From positions 1,032,569 through 1,076,780 of the forward strand of contig JAMPAU010000001.1 in assembly GCA_023667045.1 (NCBI GenBank): 44,212 nt of DNA, given 5' to 3'. Source of the DNA: Ruminococcus flavefaciens (GTDB taxonomy: Bacteria > Bacillota > Clostridia > Oscillospirales > Ruminococcaceae). The notes beneath the pieces are model-generated. The model did not search any database. It was not told where the DNA came from and saw only the letters and a program-made list of their open reading frames with translations. Positions within the stretch are counted from its first letter, which is position 1. Every line of letters begins with the position of its first letter. Positions 31,537 to 39,830 of this stretch are shown here, one piece after another. Both the position numbers and the translations under genes were made by a program.

Positions 31537-32312
31537 TAATAATTTCCTCCTAAGTTAATAGTTCTGATTTTTTCATACATACCGAATATTTTGTTTTTAT
31601 TTTCTGCATATAGCTTTGCTACTCCGATTAAAAGGGCGTATTCTTTTTTTGAGTCGTATCTTCCGCAGGAGATAAGAAACAAAATATCCTTGAGTATACA
31701 ATCTCTTATTTTTTGGTTTTTTATCTTGTCAAAATAATTATTCAGACTGTTTTTTTTATATTTTGAATTGCAGTATTCGTACATAATTTCAATATAGTTC
31801 TGATATTGTATGCCGAAATTATAGAGCATTTCACGGATATGAATAAGCTGTCCGGCAGTAAATCCGGTACAGCCGTATACATTGAAGAAAACAAGTATAG
31901 TCTTTATGTACCGGCTTTTATCTTCTCTGCCTAAGTCTTTTGCAGGGTGGTAAAACTCACGTTTCCAGCGGTAATCAAGCAATAGCATAAGGTCTTTCAT
32001 AAGGCTTTCAGATACAGATGTAATCATTGCATCGCTGTTTATTTTTATTACAGCCTCAAGTTTGTCTCCGGCATAGTTAACAGGAAACCACACATTGCAT
32101 CTTGCTTTTTTGTTGCTGTACTTTATGCTCAGTCCCTCGTCGTGTTCCCTGTCGAGCGTTATTTTTTCTGAATGTTTTTTGAAGAATCCGTCAAGGTCTT
32201 CTGAATAGCGGTTTACAAGGAACTGTGCCGTAATATTCTGGTCTATAATATCATCAGAATAATATATTTTGTCTTTTTTTCTTTTCCATAGGTCAAAGTC
32301 AAGCAGTGAAAT
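31536..32312 (-). CDS. First gene of the Hsp70/AAA+ operon, unknown, probable AUU start
   Basis: Not recognised. From conventional starts the frame begins at GTG 32093 (185 aa), but no SD is there and the frame is open 73 codons further, back to TAA at 32313-32315. Directly after that TAA is ATT (32310-32312), preceded by AAGGGGG (32321-32327) at 8 nt. An AUU start would give 258 aa beginning SLLDFDLWKRKKDKIYYSDDIIDQ after Met. The upstream part has protein-like composition and no breaks. The body is mixed alpha/beta at first, then helical (TILVFFNVYGCTGF, IREMLYNFGIQYQNYIEIMYEY). There is no membrane segment. The gene lies ~60 nt after the promoter and overlaps the Hsp70-like gene. Confidence 0.65.
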   Translation of the reverse strand: MSLLDFDLWKRKKDKIYYSDDIIDQNITAQFLVNRYSEDLDGFFKKHSEKITLDREHDEGLSIKYSNKKARCNVWFPVNYAGDKLEAVIKINSDAMITSVSESLMKDLMLLLDYRWKREFYHPAKDLGREDKSRYIKTILVFFNVYGCTGFTAGQLIHIREMLYNFGIQYQNYIEIMYEYCNSKYKKNSLNNYFDKIKNQKIRDCILKDILFLISCGRYDSKKEYALLIGVAKLYAENKNKIFGMYEKIRTINLGGNY

Positions 32313-32379
32313 TTAAAAAACCCCCTTAATTAACAATTTGTTAAAATATACCAAAACGCAGTATTCATGCATTTTGTTT

Positions 32380-32408
32380 ATTATATCATATTAACCAAAA
32401 GCAGTCAA
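32380..32408 (-). promoter_or_regulatory. SigA promoter of the Hsp70/AAA+ operon
   Basis: Minus strand TTGACT, 17-bp spacer, TATAAT. Predicted start near 32373. No operator-like inverted repeat is obvious. Confidence 0.85.
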
Positions 32409-32546
32409 GTAGCAAATCAAATTTTCTGCATTAAAATTATATTTCTACATATTATACAAATTTAAGGCGGTTTTTTGTCTTGCTTTAACAGCATTTTTGC
32501 ATACGATATAAAAGGCTGAATATTTGTGCGGATTTTATGCAAATAC

Positions 32547-32575
32547 TTGACATTTAAGGACAAATATAGTATAAT
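32547..32575 (+). promoter_or_regulatory. SigA promoter of the pectate lyase gene
   Basis: TTGACA, 17-bp spacer, TATAAT, perfect hexamers, ~37 bp before the ATG. Between this and the divergent operon promoter (32409-32546) I see only AT-rich sequence. Confidence 0.88.
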
Positions 32576-32611
32576 TATACATACTAAATATTTTAAAAGG
32601 AGGATTTCCAT

Positions 32612-35470
32612 ATGGAACATTCAAAACGAATACGGCAGACAGTATTCTTTGCTTTTGTTCTGCTTACAGCATGGATTATACCGCTTTTCTGCTGTAATAC
32701 TTCACTGCTGACAGCCAGTGCGGTTTCTACCGACTATCCTGCTCAGCTTATGAATATAGCAGTCAAAGACAATAAATCTGTGCTGTCTGAAAACGGTACT
32801 GCCGACGGTTCAGCCGTTTCCATAAAGTCTCTCGGAGGGGACTTGTCTTCTGCATGGCGTTTTGACAGGGTAAACACCGACTCAAAAGGCACTTTCTTTA
32901 AAATCTGCAATGCAGAATCCGGTCGCTTGCTTACGCCTTCGGGCTATACCATAAAAGCCGGAACAGGTGTGATAATGTACGGCAGTGAATCGCACCAGAC
33001 ACAGCACTGGTATGTTATCCCAGTGAAAAATGACAAGCAGGGAAACGGTCTCTACTACAAAATAGTAAACTACTCCGATACCTCGCTTGCACTTACACAG
33101 GGCAAGTCCGGAATCACTCTTGAATCCTATACAGGTGCTGACAATCAGTTATGGTTGCTTAATGCCGACGGTTTACAGGGTTTTGCCGGCTACTGTGACA
33201 ATGACAACAACGGAAACATCAAGGCAGGGGATATAGGCGGACTTTTCGGTGAAACTGTTGAAGTATCTACTTTTGACGACCTCAAAAAATATGCCGAATC
33301 AGATACGCCATATACTATTGTTGTGACAAAAAATATAAAGGTTACAGAGCTGAATATGAACGGCACAAGGTATATGTGTACCGCCGGAAGAATCTATCTG
33401 CATGACAACAAAACCATTATAGGCAGTTACAACGCCCACACGCTTTTTAATGTACAGTTCTGTACGGCAACCTCAAAGGGCGTGGGAAACAACATCATCA
33501 TTAAAAACTTTGAAATGCAACATGACGCTGAATCAAATAACAATGATTCAATAGTATGCTATTTCGGTTCGGGCAAGAATATCTGGGTAGACCATGTGAC
33601 ATTTACAGGTCACGAGAATCACGGATACGCTCCGAAAACACAGCTTGTTGATGAGGATAAATTCCTTGCCTGCTGTTATGACGCTGATTACTGCACAGTT
33701 TCAGACAGTTCTTTCGGAGAGCATAAATATGGTCTTATTCTCGGCTATCCTTCTGACGATGATAACACAAAGTCCAAGTATGACGGATTCCCTCATATTA
33801 CTCTTTACTCAAATAAGTATGATGGCTGTGAAACAAGAGGTCCGGGACTTATGAGGTGGGGTTACTTCCATTCTTTCAATAACTATGTGAATGATTTCAG
33901 CATGGCTTACACAGTACACAGCGGTTGCGACATATACGCTGAAAACTGCTATTACGAAAACGGCGGTAACGTTATATGCGACTGGAACTCCATAACATAT
34001 GCAGGTGCTTATGCCGAAAGCGGTTCAAAGTTCTCGAAGTGCAACAGAACTGTACAGGGTGAGGGTACGGCAAATAATCCGAGCTACTCAAATGCAACTA
34101 CATGGAGACCGTCCGGAAATTATACGTACTCAAAGCTTACCGCTGACGAGGCTAAAAGCTACTGCACGACATACAGCGGTTGCCAGTCATCAAAGGACAC
34201 TGTAAAGTATATACGTTTTTCAAAGAACGGTGTGCCAAGTGCTGGATTTACAACTTTGCCGTCCGGTGAAATGACTACCACAAAGCAGACTACAACAAAA
34301 CAGACTACCACCAAGTCCACAACTACCACAACAACTACTACCACCACAACAGCTCCGCCAGTGGCAAGCTTTAATGACGGCTCTGCATACCGCATAAAGA
34401 ATGCAGATTCCGGACTGTATATGCAGGTTGCCGACGCAAAGGCTGAAAACAGTAATAACGTTCAGCAGTGGGGAAGCGACGGAACAGCAGTTCACGACGT
34501 ATGGAAGATGTATAATGCAGGCGACGGATATTATTACATAATCTCATGCGTGGGAGACGGCGGAACTTACGCTCTTGACGTTGCCGGCAAGAAAACTGCT
34601 AACGGCACTAATATTGATATCTACCAGTACAACGGCGGTACAAATCAGCAGTTTATGATTACAAAGAATACAGACGGCAGTTACAAGATATGCACAAGAG
34701 TTTCCGGCGGAAAATCAGTCGTTGAAGTAAAAGACGCTGATAAAAATTCCGGTGCTAATATTCAGCAGTGGGAAATAAACGGAGCAGGCTGTCAGAACTG
34801 GATTCTTGAACCCGCAACAGACTTAGGTTGTACAATGGACGAAAACCTTGTATATACCTTTGAGAATGTAAATTCCGGTATGGTAATGGAAATAACAGAC
34901 GGAAAAACTGCTGAAAATACTAACGTTCAGCAGTGGGTTTCAAATGATTATGACTGTCAGAAATGGATTCTCAAGTCATTTGGTTCGGGTAATTACTACT
35001 GGATTCGCTCCGCACAGAACAACGGCTATGCACTTAAAGCAGACGGTGCTTCAGACGGCGGTAATATTTATATAGCTCCGTATTCCACAAAAGACAGCTC
35101 ACAGCTTTTCCGGTTCACTAAAAATCCGGATGGCTCTTACAGCATTATCACTCATGCCTCAAAGGATAAGTGCCTTGTTGAAGTAGCTTCAGCCTCAATG
35201 GAAAGTGGTGCTAACGTTCAGCAGTGGTCTGCCACAAACAGCAGTTGTCAGAAATGGAATATAAAGACGGAAAAGAAAAACGAAAAAGTTTCCGGAGATG
35301 TAAACGGCGATGGAAAGTTTACAAGTGCCGATTTAGTGGCTCTTGAAAAATGGCTTTTGTCCGTACCTAATACATCACTTGCCGACTGGAAGTCAGCAGA
35401 CCTTAATGAAGACAACGTACTTGATGTCTTTGACCTCTGCCTTATGAGACGTATGTATATTAACGGATAA
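32612..35470 (+). CDS. Secreted PL1-type pectate lyase with ricin-type CBMs and dockerin
   Basis: 952 aa. Signal peptide 1-38; ricin-type beta-trefoil ~45-186; pectate lyase domain ~205-545; Thr/Lys linker 555-580; ricin-type modules ~588-735 and ~740-880 with QQW repeats; type I dockerin ~888-950 with loops DVNGDGKFT and DLNEDNVLD. PL1 features are NIIIKNFEM, NIWVDHVTF (Asp327 in a calcium-binding position) and RGPGLMRWGYFHSFNNYV, whose Arg409 and Arg415 occupy the catalytic and substrate arginine region. The enzyme should cleave polygalacturonate by beta-elimination outside the cell, docked on a cellulosome. The N-terminal trefoil before the catalytic domain is an extra module. AAGGAGG precedes the ATG. 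Confidence 0.88.
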   Translation: MEHSKRIRQTVFFAFVLLTAWIIPLFCCNTSLLTASAVSTDYPAQLMNIAVKDNKSVLSENGTADGSAVSIKSLGGDLSSAWRFDRVNTDSKGTFFKICNAESGRLLTPSGYTIKAGTGVIMYGSESHQTQHWYVIPVKNDKQGNGLYYKIVNYSDTSLALTQGKSGITLESYTGADNQLWLLNADGLQGFAGYCDNDNNGNIKAGDIGGLFGETVEVSTFDDLKKYAESDTPYTIVVTKNIKVTELNMNGTRYMCTAGRIYLHDNKTIIGSYNAHTLFNVQFCTATSKGVGNNIIIKNFEMQHDAESNNNDSIVCYFGSGKNIWVDHVTFTGHENHGYAPKTQLVDEDKFLACCYDADYCTVSDSSFGEHKYGLILGYPSDDDNTKSKYDGFPHITLYSNKYDGCETRGPGLMRWGYFHSFNNYVNDFSMAYTVHSGCDIYAENCYYENGGNVICDWNSITYAGAYAESGSKFSKCNRTVQGEGTANNPSYSNATTWRPSGNYTYSKLTADEAKSYCTTYSGCQSSKDTVKYIRFSKNGVPSAGFTTLPSGEMTTTKQTTTKQTTTKSTTTTTTTTTTTAPPVASFNDGSAYRIKNADSGLYMQVADAKAENSNNVQQWGSDGTAVHDVWKMYNAGDGYYYIISCVGDGGTYALDVAGKKTANGTNIDIYQYNGGTNQQFMITKNTDGSYKICTRVSGGKSVVEVKDADKNSGANIQQWEINGAGCQNWILEPATDLGCTMDENLVYTFENVNSGMVMEITDGKTAENTNVQQWVSNDYDCQKWILKSFGSGNYYWIRSAQNNGYALKADGASDGGNIYIAPYSTKDSSQLFRFTKNPDGSYSIITHASKDKCLVEVASASMESGANVQQWSATNSSCQKWNIKTEKKNEKVSGDVNGDGKFTSADLVALEKWLLSVPNTSLADWKSADLNEDNVLDVFDLCLMRRMYING

Positions 35471-35488
35471 AATATAATAAATATAAAA

Positions 35489-35525
35489 ATCCCCTTGATA
35501 TTTAAAGAATCAAGGGGATTTTTTT
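35489..35525. terminator. Bidirectional terminator
   Basis: ATCCCCTTGAT...ATCAAGGGGAT, 11-bp perfect stem with T-runs on both strands, between convergent genes. Confidence 0.9.
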
Positions 35526-35527
35526 AA

Positions 35528-36802
35528 TCAGTTTTTAACTTCAATTATTTTATTTCCGCCATCGTCTTTAGCCTTGTGCAGTGCCTTGTCGAGTTTAAGG
35601 AATAGTGAATTAAGGTCGGGGCAGTCTTTAGCGTGGTAATGGTACATACAGCCGGAAACACTAAGCTGAACAGATATATTGAATATGGTGTAAGAAGACG
35701 ACATCTTTTTGAAAATACTGTCAACGATATTTTTAATCTTATCCTTTGAAACGTCCGGATTGAATACAAAGCAAAATTCATCGGGTGTGATGTTGTAGAT
35801 TTCAGCGTGCTTTGAATACTCCTCTTTAAGTTTTTCGGCGATTGTAACAAGGAATTTATCACTGAAATCACGACCAAAGTTTTCATTGAAATCACGTAAA
35901 CGGTCGAAATTGAAGTTTACAATGTAGAAATTTTCTGATTCAAGGCGTACTTTAAGGTCGTCGTCCATAGAATAGCGGTTTTTAAGACCAGTAAGTGAAT
36001 TTGTATAGGAATTAACCTTTGTTTTTTCACGTGAGGAGAAAAGTTTCTGAGAAAATACTTCGAGTTCTTCCTTTTTCTTTTTAAGTTCGAGGGCGGTTTT
36101 CTTAGCGGAGCGTTGCATTAATATAATCATTGCAATACCAGCGGCGAAAATAGCCAACATTGTAATTATAATCCATACAACCGACTGAGCTTTTTTTACA
36201 AAGAGGCCATGGCTTGCTTCTTTCTGGAGTACTGCTGCCTCATCGATAAGAGCGGTTGTCTTTTCCATAATCGGAGAAATATTAGCAAATTCCTTATGTA
36301 TTTTCTTTGCGGCATTTTTTGTATCGGAATCGCCTATAGTCATATCAAATTCGCTTAATTTTTCACGGTAGTTTTCGATAGACTCCCATGCTTCTTCAAC
36401 CTTTTTGTCGGCTTTGCTGTCAATTGTATCTATGCTGTCAAATTCTGCTTTTATATTGTCAATTTCCACAAAGTTTTCCGCAATTTTTTCTTGACTGGCT
36501 TTTACACGGGTGAGTTTTTCAGTATCGCTGATACTTTCATTTGTCAAGTCAAATACGATTGAATAAAAATTTGCATTTGAAGATACAATCTTTGTATTCA
36601 TTGTACCGATACATTCTGTAGCGATTCGAGCGTCGTTCATTGAAAATCCTGCCTGAGCAAAAGAAACAATCATAACAATCATATTCAGAATAGAAAGAAT
36701 AGTGTATATGATTTTGATAAGAAGAAACTGTTTAGGGTTATACCCCTCAAGCTGATTTTCGTTTTTGCCGTTAGCAGATGTGTTTTCTGAGTTTTTTTCC
36801 AT
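35528..36802 (-). CDS. Membrane protein with degenerate GGDEF domain
   Basis: 424 aa. TM1 ~28-50, an extracytoplasmic helical sensor ~51-205 (four-helix-bundle style), TM2 ~208-232, a short coiled coil, then a GGDEF-fold domain ~265-424. The NSLTGLKNRYSMDDDL start motif is intact, but the signature reads ITPDEF instead of GG(D/E)EF. Active diguanylate cyclases need the two glycines, so activity is doubtful; it may bind nucleotides or act through protein contacts. ATG at 36802 has AAGGAA 8 nt upstream; the longer frame to 36838 lacks support. A ~195-nt leader separates it from the promoter and holds a small hydrophobic frame. Confidence 0.82.
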   Translation of the reverse strand: MEKNSENTSANGKNENQLEGYNPKQFLLIKIIYTILSILNMIVMIVSFAQAGFSMNDARIATECIGTMNTKIVSSNANFYSIVFDLTNESISDTEKLTRVKASQEKIAENFVEIDNIKAEFDSIDTIDSKADKKVEEAWESIENYREKLSEFDMTIGDSDTKNAAKKIHKEFANISPIMEKTTALIDEAAVLQKEASHGLFVKKAQSVVWIIITMLAIFAAGIAMIILMQRSAKKTALELKKKKEELEVFSQKLFSSREKTKVNSYTNSLTGLKNRYSMDDDLKVRLESENFYIVNFNFDRLRDFNENFGRDFSDKFLVTIAEKLKEEYSKHAEIYNITPDEFCFVFNPDVSKDKIKNIVDSIFKKMSSSYTIFNISVQLSVSGCMYHYHAKDCPDLNSLFLKLDKALHKAKDDGGNKIIEVKN

Positions 36803-36816
36803 AGTATATATTCCTT

Positions 36817-36903
36817 TCATTGATTTTTCCCAAGGCACAGCCTCAGAAGTTTTACGAGTACATAAATAACAAATATCACCGCCGAATCTCTTATAAATTT
36901 CAT
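36817..36903 (-). CDS. Putative 28-aa membrane microprotein in the GGDEF leader
   Basis: ATG to TGA frame inside the transcribed leader. It starts MKFIRDSAVIFVIYVLVKLL and ends in a basic, polar tail, so it looks like a single membrane helix with a positive flank. Its stop lies directly upstream of the SD used by the GGDEF gene. The SD (GGAC) is poor. It could be a small sensor-associated peptide, a leader peptide, or chance. Confidence 0.35.
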   Translation of the reverse strand: MKFIRDSAVIFVIYVLVKLLRLCLGKNQ

Positions 36904-37003
36904 ATCATCGTCCGCATAAGCCGGATTAATCAACTTTATCAGATACTTTAAAAAATTTAACTATTGCATATTATGAATGAATTTATATTTTTTTTATAAT
37001 TAC

Positions 37004-37032
37004 ATTATACCATATAAAAACATTTTTGTCAA
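37004..37032 (-). promoter_or_regulatory. SigA promoter of the GGDEF gene
   Basis: Minus strand TTGACA, 17-bp spacer, TATAAT. Predicted start ~36997, leaving a ~195-nt 5' leader. I saw no match to a c-di-GMP riboswitch core by eye. Confidence 0.85.
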
Positions 37033-37050
37033 GTATTAATAAAAATTTAT

Positions 37051-37083
37051 AAAAAAAGTCCATACTTTTCATAAGCATGGACT
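37051..37083 (-). terminator. Terminator of the 234-aa protein gene
   Basis: Minus strand AGTCCAT...ATGGACT hairpin followed by TTTTTTT. Confidence 0.85.
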
Positions 37084-37098
37084 TTTAAATTTTATTTT

Positions 37099-37803
37099 TC
37101 AGAATTTTGCTGTGCCAAAGAAAACGTTATTGAAGAAGTCTTTAGTTTTTTCAGCACCCAATGCCTTTTTAAACATATCGGTTGAGACACCGCCCATATC
37201 CACGAGGTTATCAGAATATTTCTGAATAGCCGTGTGTTTTGCGGACTTCTGCTCGTCGGTAAGCTCGGGGAGATTAAGAGAGTTTTTCAGAGTAATTCTA
37301 AGGCTGTCAGCAAGCATACTGGCTGTCTCATCATCGGCACTGCGGTCTGTCATTTTGTAGAGACCAATCGGGCGTATGTCATCATACCAGTTAGGAGACG
37401 GAGTGGTGCTTTTAAGACCGCTGTATTTTTCATTGAGTATGCTGAGTTCGTCAAGTACTTTTTTGTAGTCTGTATTTTGCGGGTCAGCACATACTTCATA
37501 AAACTCCACATAATTTATACGACCCTCGTCATTATACATATAATCGACGGAGATAAGGGGAAGTTCCTTATTATAAGGCGTAAGAACGACAGTAAACATC
37601 TGTTGCATTCCGTCTGTTTTCATAACGCTGAGATTGCCGTAGCCCTCAACATTATACTGCTGAACATCAAAGAGGAGCATTCCCATAATATTAAGACTTG
37701 AATATTCGCCGGTATCTACAGGGGTAAGCGTATAGTACTCTGAAATCAAGCCGAGAGTATCGCTGATGTTTTTTTCCATTATCGTACTGTTGTATTTTTT
37801 CAC
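37099..37803 (-). CDS. Hypothetical protein, 234 aa
   Basis: Soluble, no signal peptide. A mixed alpha/beta first half (NIMGMLLFDVQQYNVEGYGNLSVMK, MFTVVLTPYNKELPLISVDYMYNDEGRINYVEFYEV) is followed by helices (WYDDIRPIGLYKMTDRSADDETASMLADSLRITLKNSL) and the tail FKKALGAEKTKDFFNNVFFG. The strand order and the PLISVDYMY phrase loosely recall ferredoxin-dependent bilin-reductase-like folds, but I see no diagnostic residue and do not claim it. GTG start at 37803. It has its own promoter and terminator. Confidence 0.7.
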   Translation of the reverse strand: MKKYNSTIMEKNISDTLGLISEYYTLTPVDTGEYSSLNIMGMLLFDVQQYNVEGYGNLSVMKTDGMQQMFTVVLTPYNKELPLISVDYMYNDEGRINYVEFYEVCADPQNTDYKKVLDELSILNEKYSGLKSTTPSPNWYDDIRPIGLYKMTDRSADDETASMLADSLRITLKNSLNLPELTDEQKSAKHTAIQKYSDNLVDMGGVSTDMFKKALGAEKTKDFFNNVFFGTAKF

Positions 37804-37823
37804 GTAATCAAACCTGCTTTCTT

Positions 37824-37852
37824 ATGATATATTGTATACGCAATAATTACAA
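37824..37852 (-). promoter_or_regulatory. Probable SigA promoter of the 234-aa protein gene
   Basis: Minus strand TTGTAA, 17-bp spacer, TATCAT. Confidence 0.55.
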
Positions 37853-37936
37853 CATTACCTGTTAAAAAAATCACGTTCAATATTTATTGTATTATAGCAT
37901 AAATTATAAAAAATGTCAACAGAAAAAATAATTTTA

Positions 37937-38437
37937 TTATTTTATCTGCAAACGCATAACTCTTTTTGATACAAACTGTGCACACATACCCGTAAAGAAT
38001 CCGGCTATACACCCAGATACAATCATTATCGGCAGATAGGAGATTACCGTGAAAGTTTTTGTCATACAGACGGCAACTGTAATTTGTCCGATATTATGAA
38101 AGACCGCACCGGCTATACTGCACAGCCACAGATAATTTTCATTTATTACTTTTTTCAGTACAGACATTCCAAGCAGACAAAACAACGCTCCGGAAGCACT
38201 GTAGATTATAGCTGAAATATTTCCACCGAATACAGAGCCGAGAAGTACTCTCGTAAATACAATCATTGCCGTTTCGCTGAATTTATAGTGGTATACCGCA
38301 TAGACCGTTATTATATTCGCAAGACCGAGTTTCACGCCCTGAACAGCCGACAAATTAGGTATGCGGAGTTCAATTATGAAGATTATCAGTGCAACCGCCG
38401 TGAGCATGGATAATTCAGTAAGTTTTTTTGTTTTCAT
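37937..38437 (-). CDS. Gx transporter / HepS_1-family membrane protein
   Basis: 166 aa, five to six membrane helices. The pattern KKLTELSMLTAVALIIFIIELRIPN...VQGVKLGLANIITVYAVY and RVLLGSVFGGN fits the Gx-transporter family (also labelled heptaprenyl diphosphate synthase component I), related to small ECF-type S-components. It is often found beside NusG_II, ApbE and FMN-binding proteins. It may import a flavin or quinone precursor for the redox system, or help make the quinone. ATG at 38437 has GAGGAG upstream, and the preceding gene's stop TAA lies one base before it. Last gene of the five-gene operon; no clear terminator follows. Confidence 0.78.
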   Translation of the reverse strand: MKTKKLTELSMLTAVALIIFIIELRIPNLSAVQGVKLGLANIITVYAVYHYKFSETAMIVFTRVLLGSVFGGNISAIIYSASGALFCLLGMSVLKKVINENYLWLCSIAGAVFHNIGQITVAVCMTKTFTVISYLPIMIVSGCIAGFFTGMCAQFVSKRVMRLQIK

Positions 38438-38438
38438 A

Positions 38439-38792
38439 TTAATTCTCCTCATTCCCGAACCTTATAACAAGCCTGTTAGGCAGACAGACTAAAGGCATAC
38501 TCTCAGATTTAAGAAAACCCGAATTTACGCATACTTTATCCGGACATTCAGCCTCTGAAATACATATACTGCCGTCAGATATAGTCACTGTATTTGAAGA
38601 TTTTCCGTCCGGTGACGGTATTTTTATTGTCTGATTTTCAGCGGTTAACAAATCAAATGTATAAATTATTTTTCCGTCCTGTACCACTTCAACGATATTC
38701 TTTTCAGATGGTTTCATTGAAATTAAAGTCAGAACGGCTGATACAATAAAAACAGCTATTATTATAAATATTACTAATTTAGTTTTCTTCAT
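38439..38792 (-). CDS. NusG_II-domain membrane-anchored protein
   Basis: 117 aa. N-terminal membrane segment (~5-27) and an extracytoplasmic NusG domain II-like beta-barrel. The family pattern ISEAECPDKVCVNSGFL...MPLVCLPNRLVIRF is complete, including Cys residues in ECPDKVC and VCLPN. It shares only the KOW-like fold with the transcription factor NusG. It is commonly linked to Gx transporters, ApbE and Rnf-type systems; molecular role unknown. Its start overlaps the apbE stop by 14 bp. Confidence 0.85.
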   Translation of the reverse strand: MKKTKLVIFIIIAVFIVSAVLTLISMKPSEKNIVEVVQDGKIIYTFDLLTAENQTIKIPSPDGKSSNTVTISDGSICISEAECPDKVCVNSGFLKSESMPLVCLPNRLVIRFGNEEN

Positions 38793-39828
38793 GCCGGAGT
38801 ACCTCTGTAGTCATGCCGGAAAGCATTTTAATATTATTTTCTATGCCGTCGGTTATAATGATGTTTCCGTCGTCTGTAACAAGTATCATGTCAAAATTAT
38901 CATTTTTCTGCCAGTATTCAATAGCTTTTTCCGTACCTGCCACGAAAAGAGCCGTTGAGAGTGCGTCGCATTCAAGACCGTTTCCGCCTATTATCGTTAC
39001 CGAAACAAGACCGTTGTCGGCTGGTCTGCCTGTTTTTGTGTCTATTATATGCCAGTAGTTTACGCCGTCATCGCCTGTGAAAAATCTTTCATAGTTTCCG
39101 GAAGTAATAACCGCCTTGTCCTCGACTGATAAAATGCACATTTCTGTGTCGGGCTGAAAAGGATTTTTTACGGCTATATTCCATAGAGAGCCGTCGGGTT
39201 TAGTACCGAGTGTCTGGACGTTTCCGCCAAGATTTATGACAGCTGATTCTATGCCTTTCTCTCTGAAAATCTCCATTACCTTGTCGCCTGTATAGCCTTT
39301 GGTGAGCGAACCGGTATCAATCTGAAAATCCGCCGGTATTTTTACCGAATCATCAGAAGTTTCTATCCGTTGAAAATCAACGTTTTCAAGGAGCTTTTCA
39401 ATTATTTTTTCGTCGGGTATTTTATATTCGCCTGTAGTGAAGCCCCATTCCTTTACAACCGGATAAACTGTAATATCCAAAGCTCCGTAAGTTTCATTTC
39501 CTATTTCAACTGCTTTTTCTATGATTTCAATAGTATCACTGCTTACGGCGGTATAGTTTCCGGCAGAGTGATTTATATTCCATATATCGCTGTTTTCTGC
39601 GGTCACGGAAAGTATTTTTTCAAGGGTCATGATTTCATTTTCCGCTTCACTGAGAGCAGAGGACGTATTTTCACCATAGGCTTTCAGATTCATGTAAGTA
39701 TCCATTGCGAATATATCACGGGTTTCTGATATATTTGTTTTTTCGCTGATATTGCTAACCTGCTCCCGTTTCGGAGAACAAGAGCAGGCAGTTAATATCA
39801 TAATCAATATAGCAAATGTTTTTTTCAT
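38779..39828 (-). CDS. apbE: FAD:protein FMN transferase (ApbE), lipoprotein
   Basis: 349 aa. Lipobox ILTAC with Cys15 as lipidation site. ApbE motifs: IFAMDTYMNLKAYG near 39, IDTGSLTKGYTGDKVMEIF (~170-188), AVINLGGNVQTLG, a histidine-containing HIIDTKTGRPA (~260-270), and ECDALSTALFVAG (~303-315). ApbE attaches FMN from FAD to Thr/Ser of target proteins outside the membrane, with Mg2+. An obvious target is the FMN_bind domain of the adjacent upstream gene product (SGAT with Thr447), possibly also the secreted first gene product. The gene begins 2 bp after the upstream stop. Confidence 0.93.
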   Translation of the reverse strand: MKKTFAILIMILTACSCSPKREQVSNISEKTNISETRDIFAMDTYMNLKAYGENTSSALSEAENEIMTLEKILSVTAENSDIWNINHSAGNYTAVSSDTIEIIEKAVEIGNETYGALDITVYPVVKEWGFTTGEYKIPDEKIIEKLLENVDFQRIETSDDSVKIPADFQIDTGSLTKGYTGDKVMEIFREKGIESAVINLGGNVQTLGTKPDGSLWNIAVKNPFQPDTEMCILSVEDKAVITSGNYERFFTGDDGVNYWHIIDTKTGRPADNGLVSVTIIGGNGLECDALSTALFVAGTEKAIEYWQKNDNFDMILVTDDGNIIITDGIENNIKMLSGMTTEVLRHEEN

Positions 39829-39830
39829 AG

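Noticed and set aside
36803-36997. c-di-GMP riboswitch in the leader of the GGDEF gene
   Set aside because: I could not find the conserved GEMM core or tetraloop-receptor elements by eye; a covariance search would settle it.
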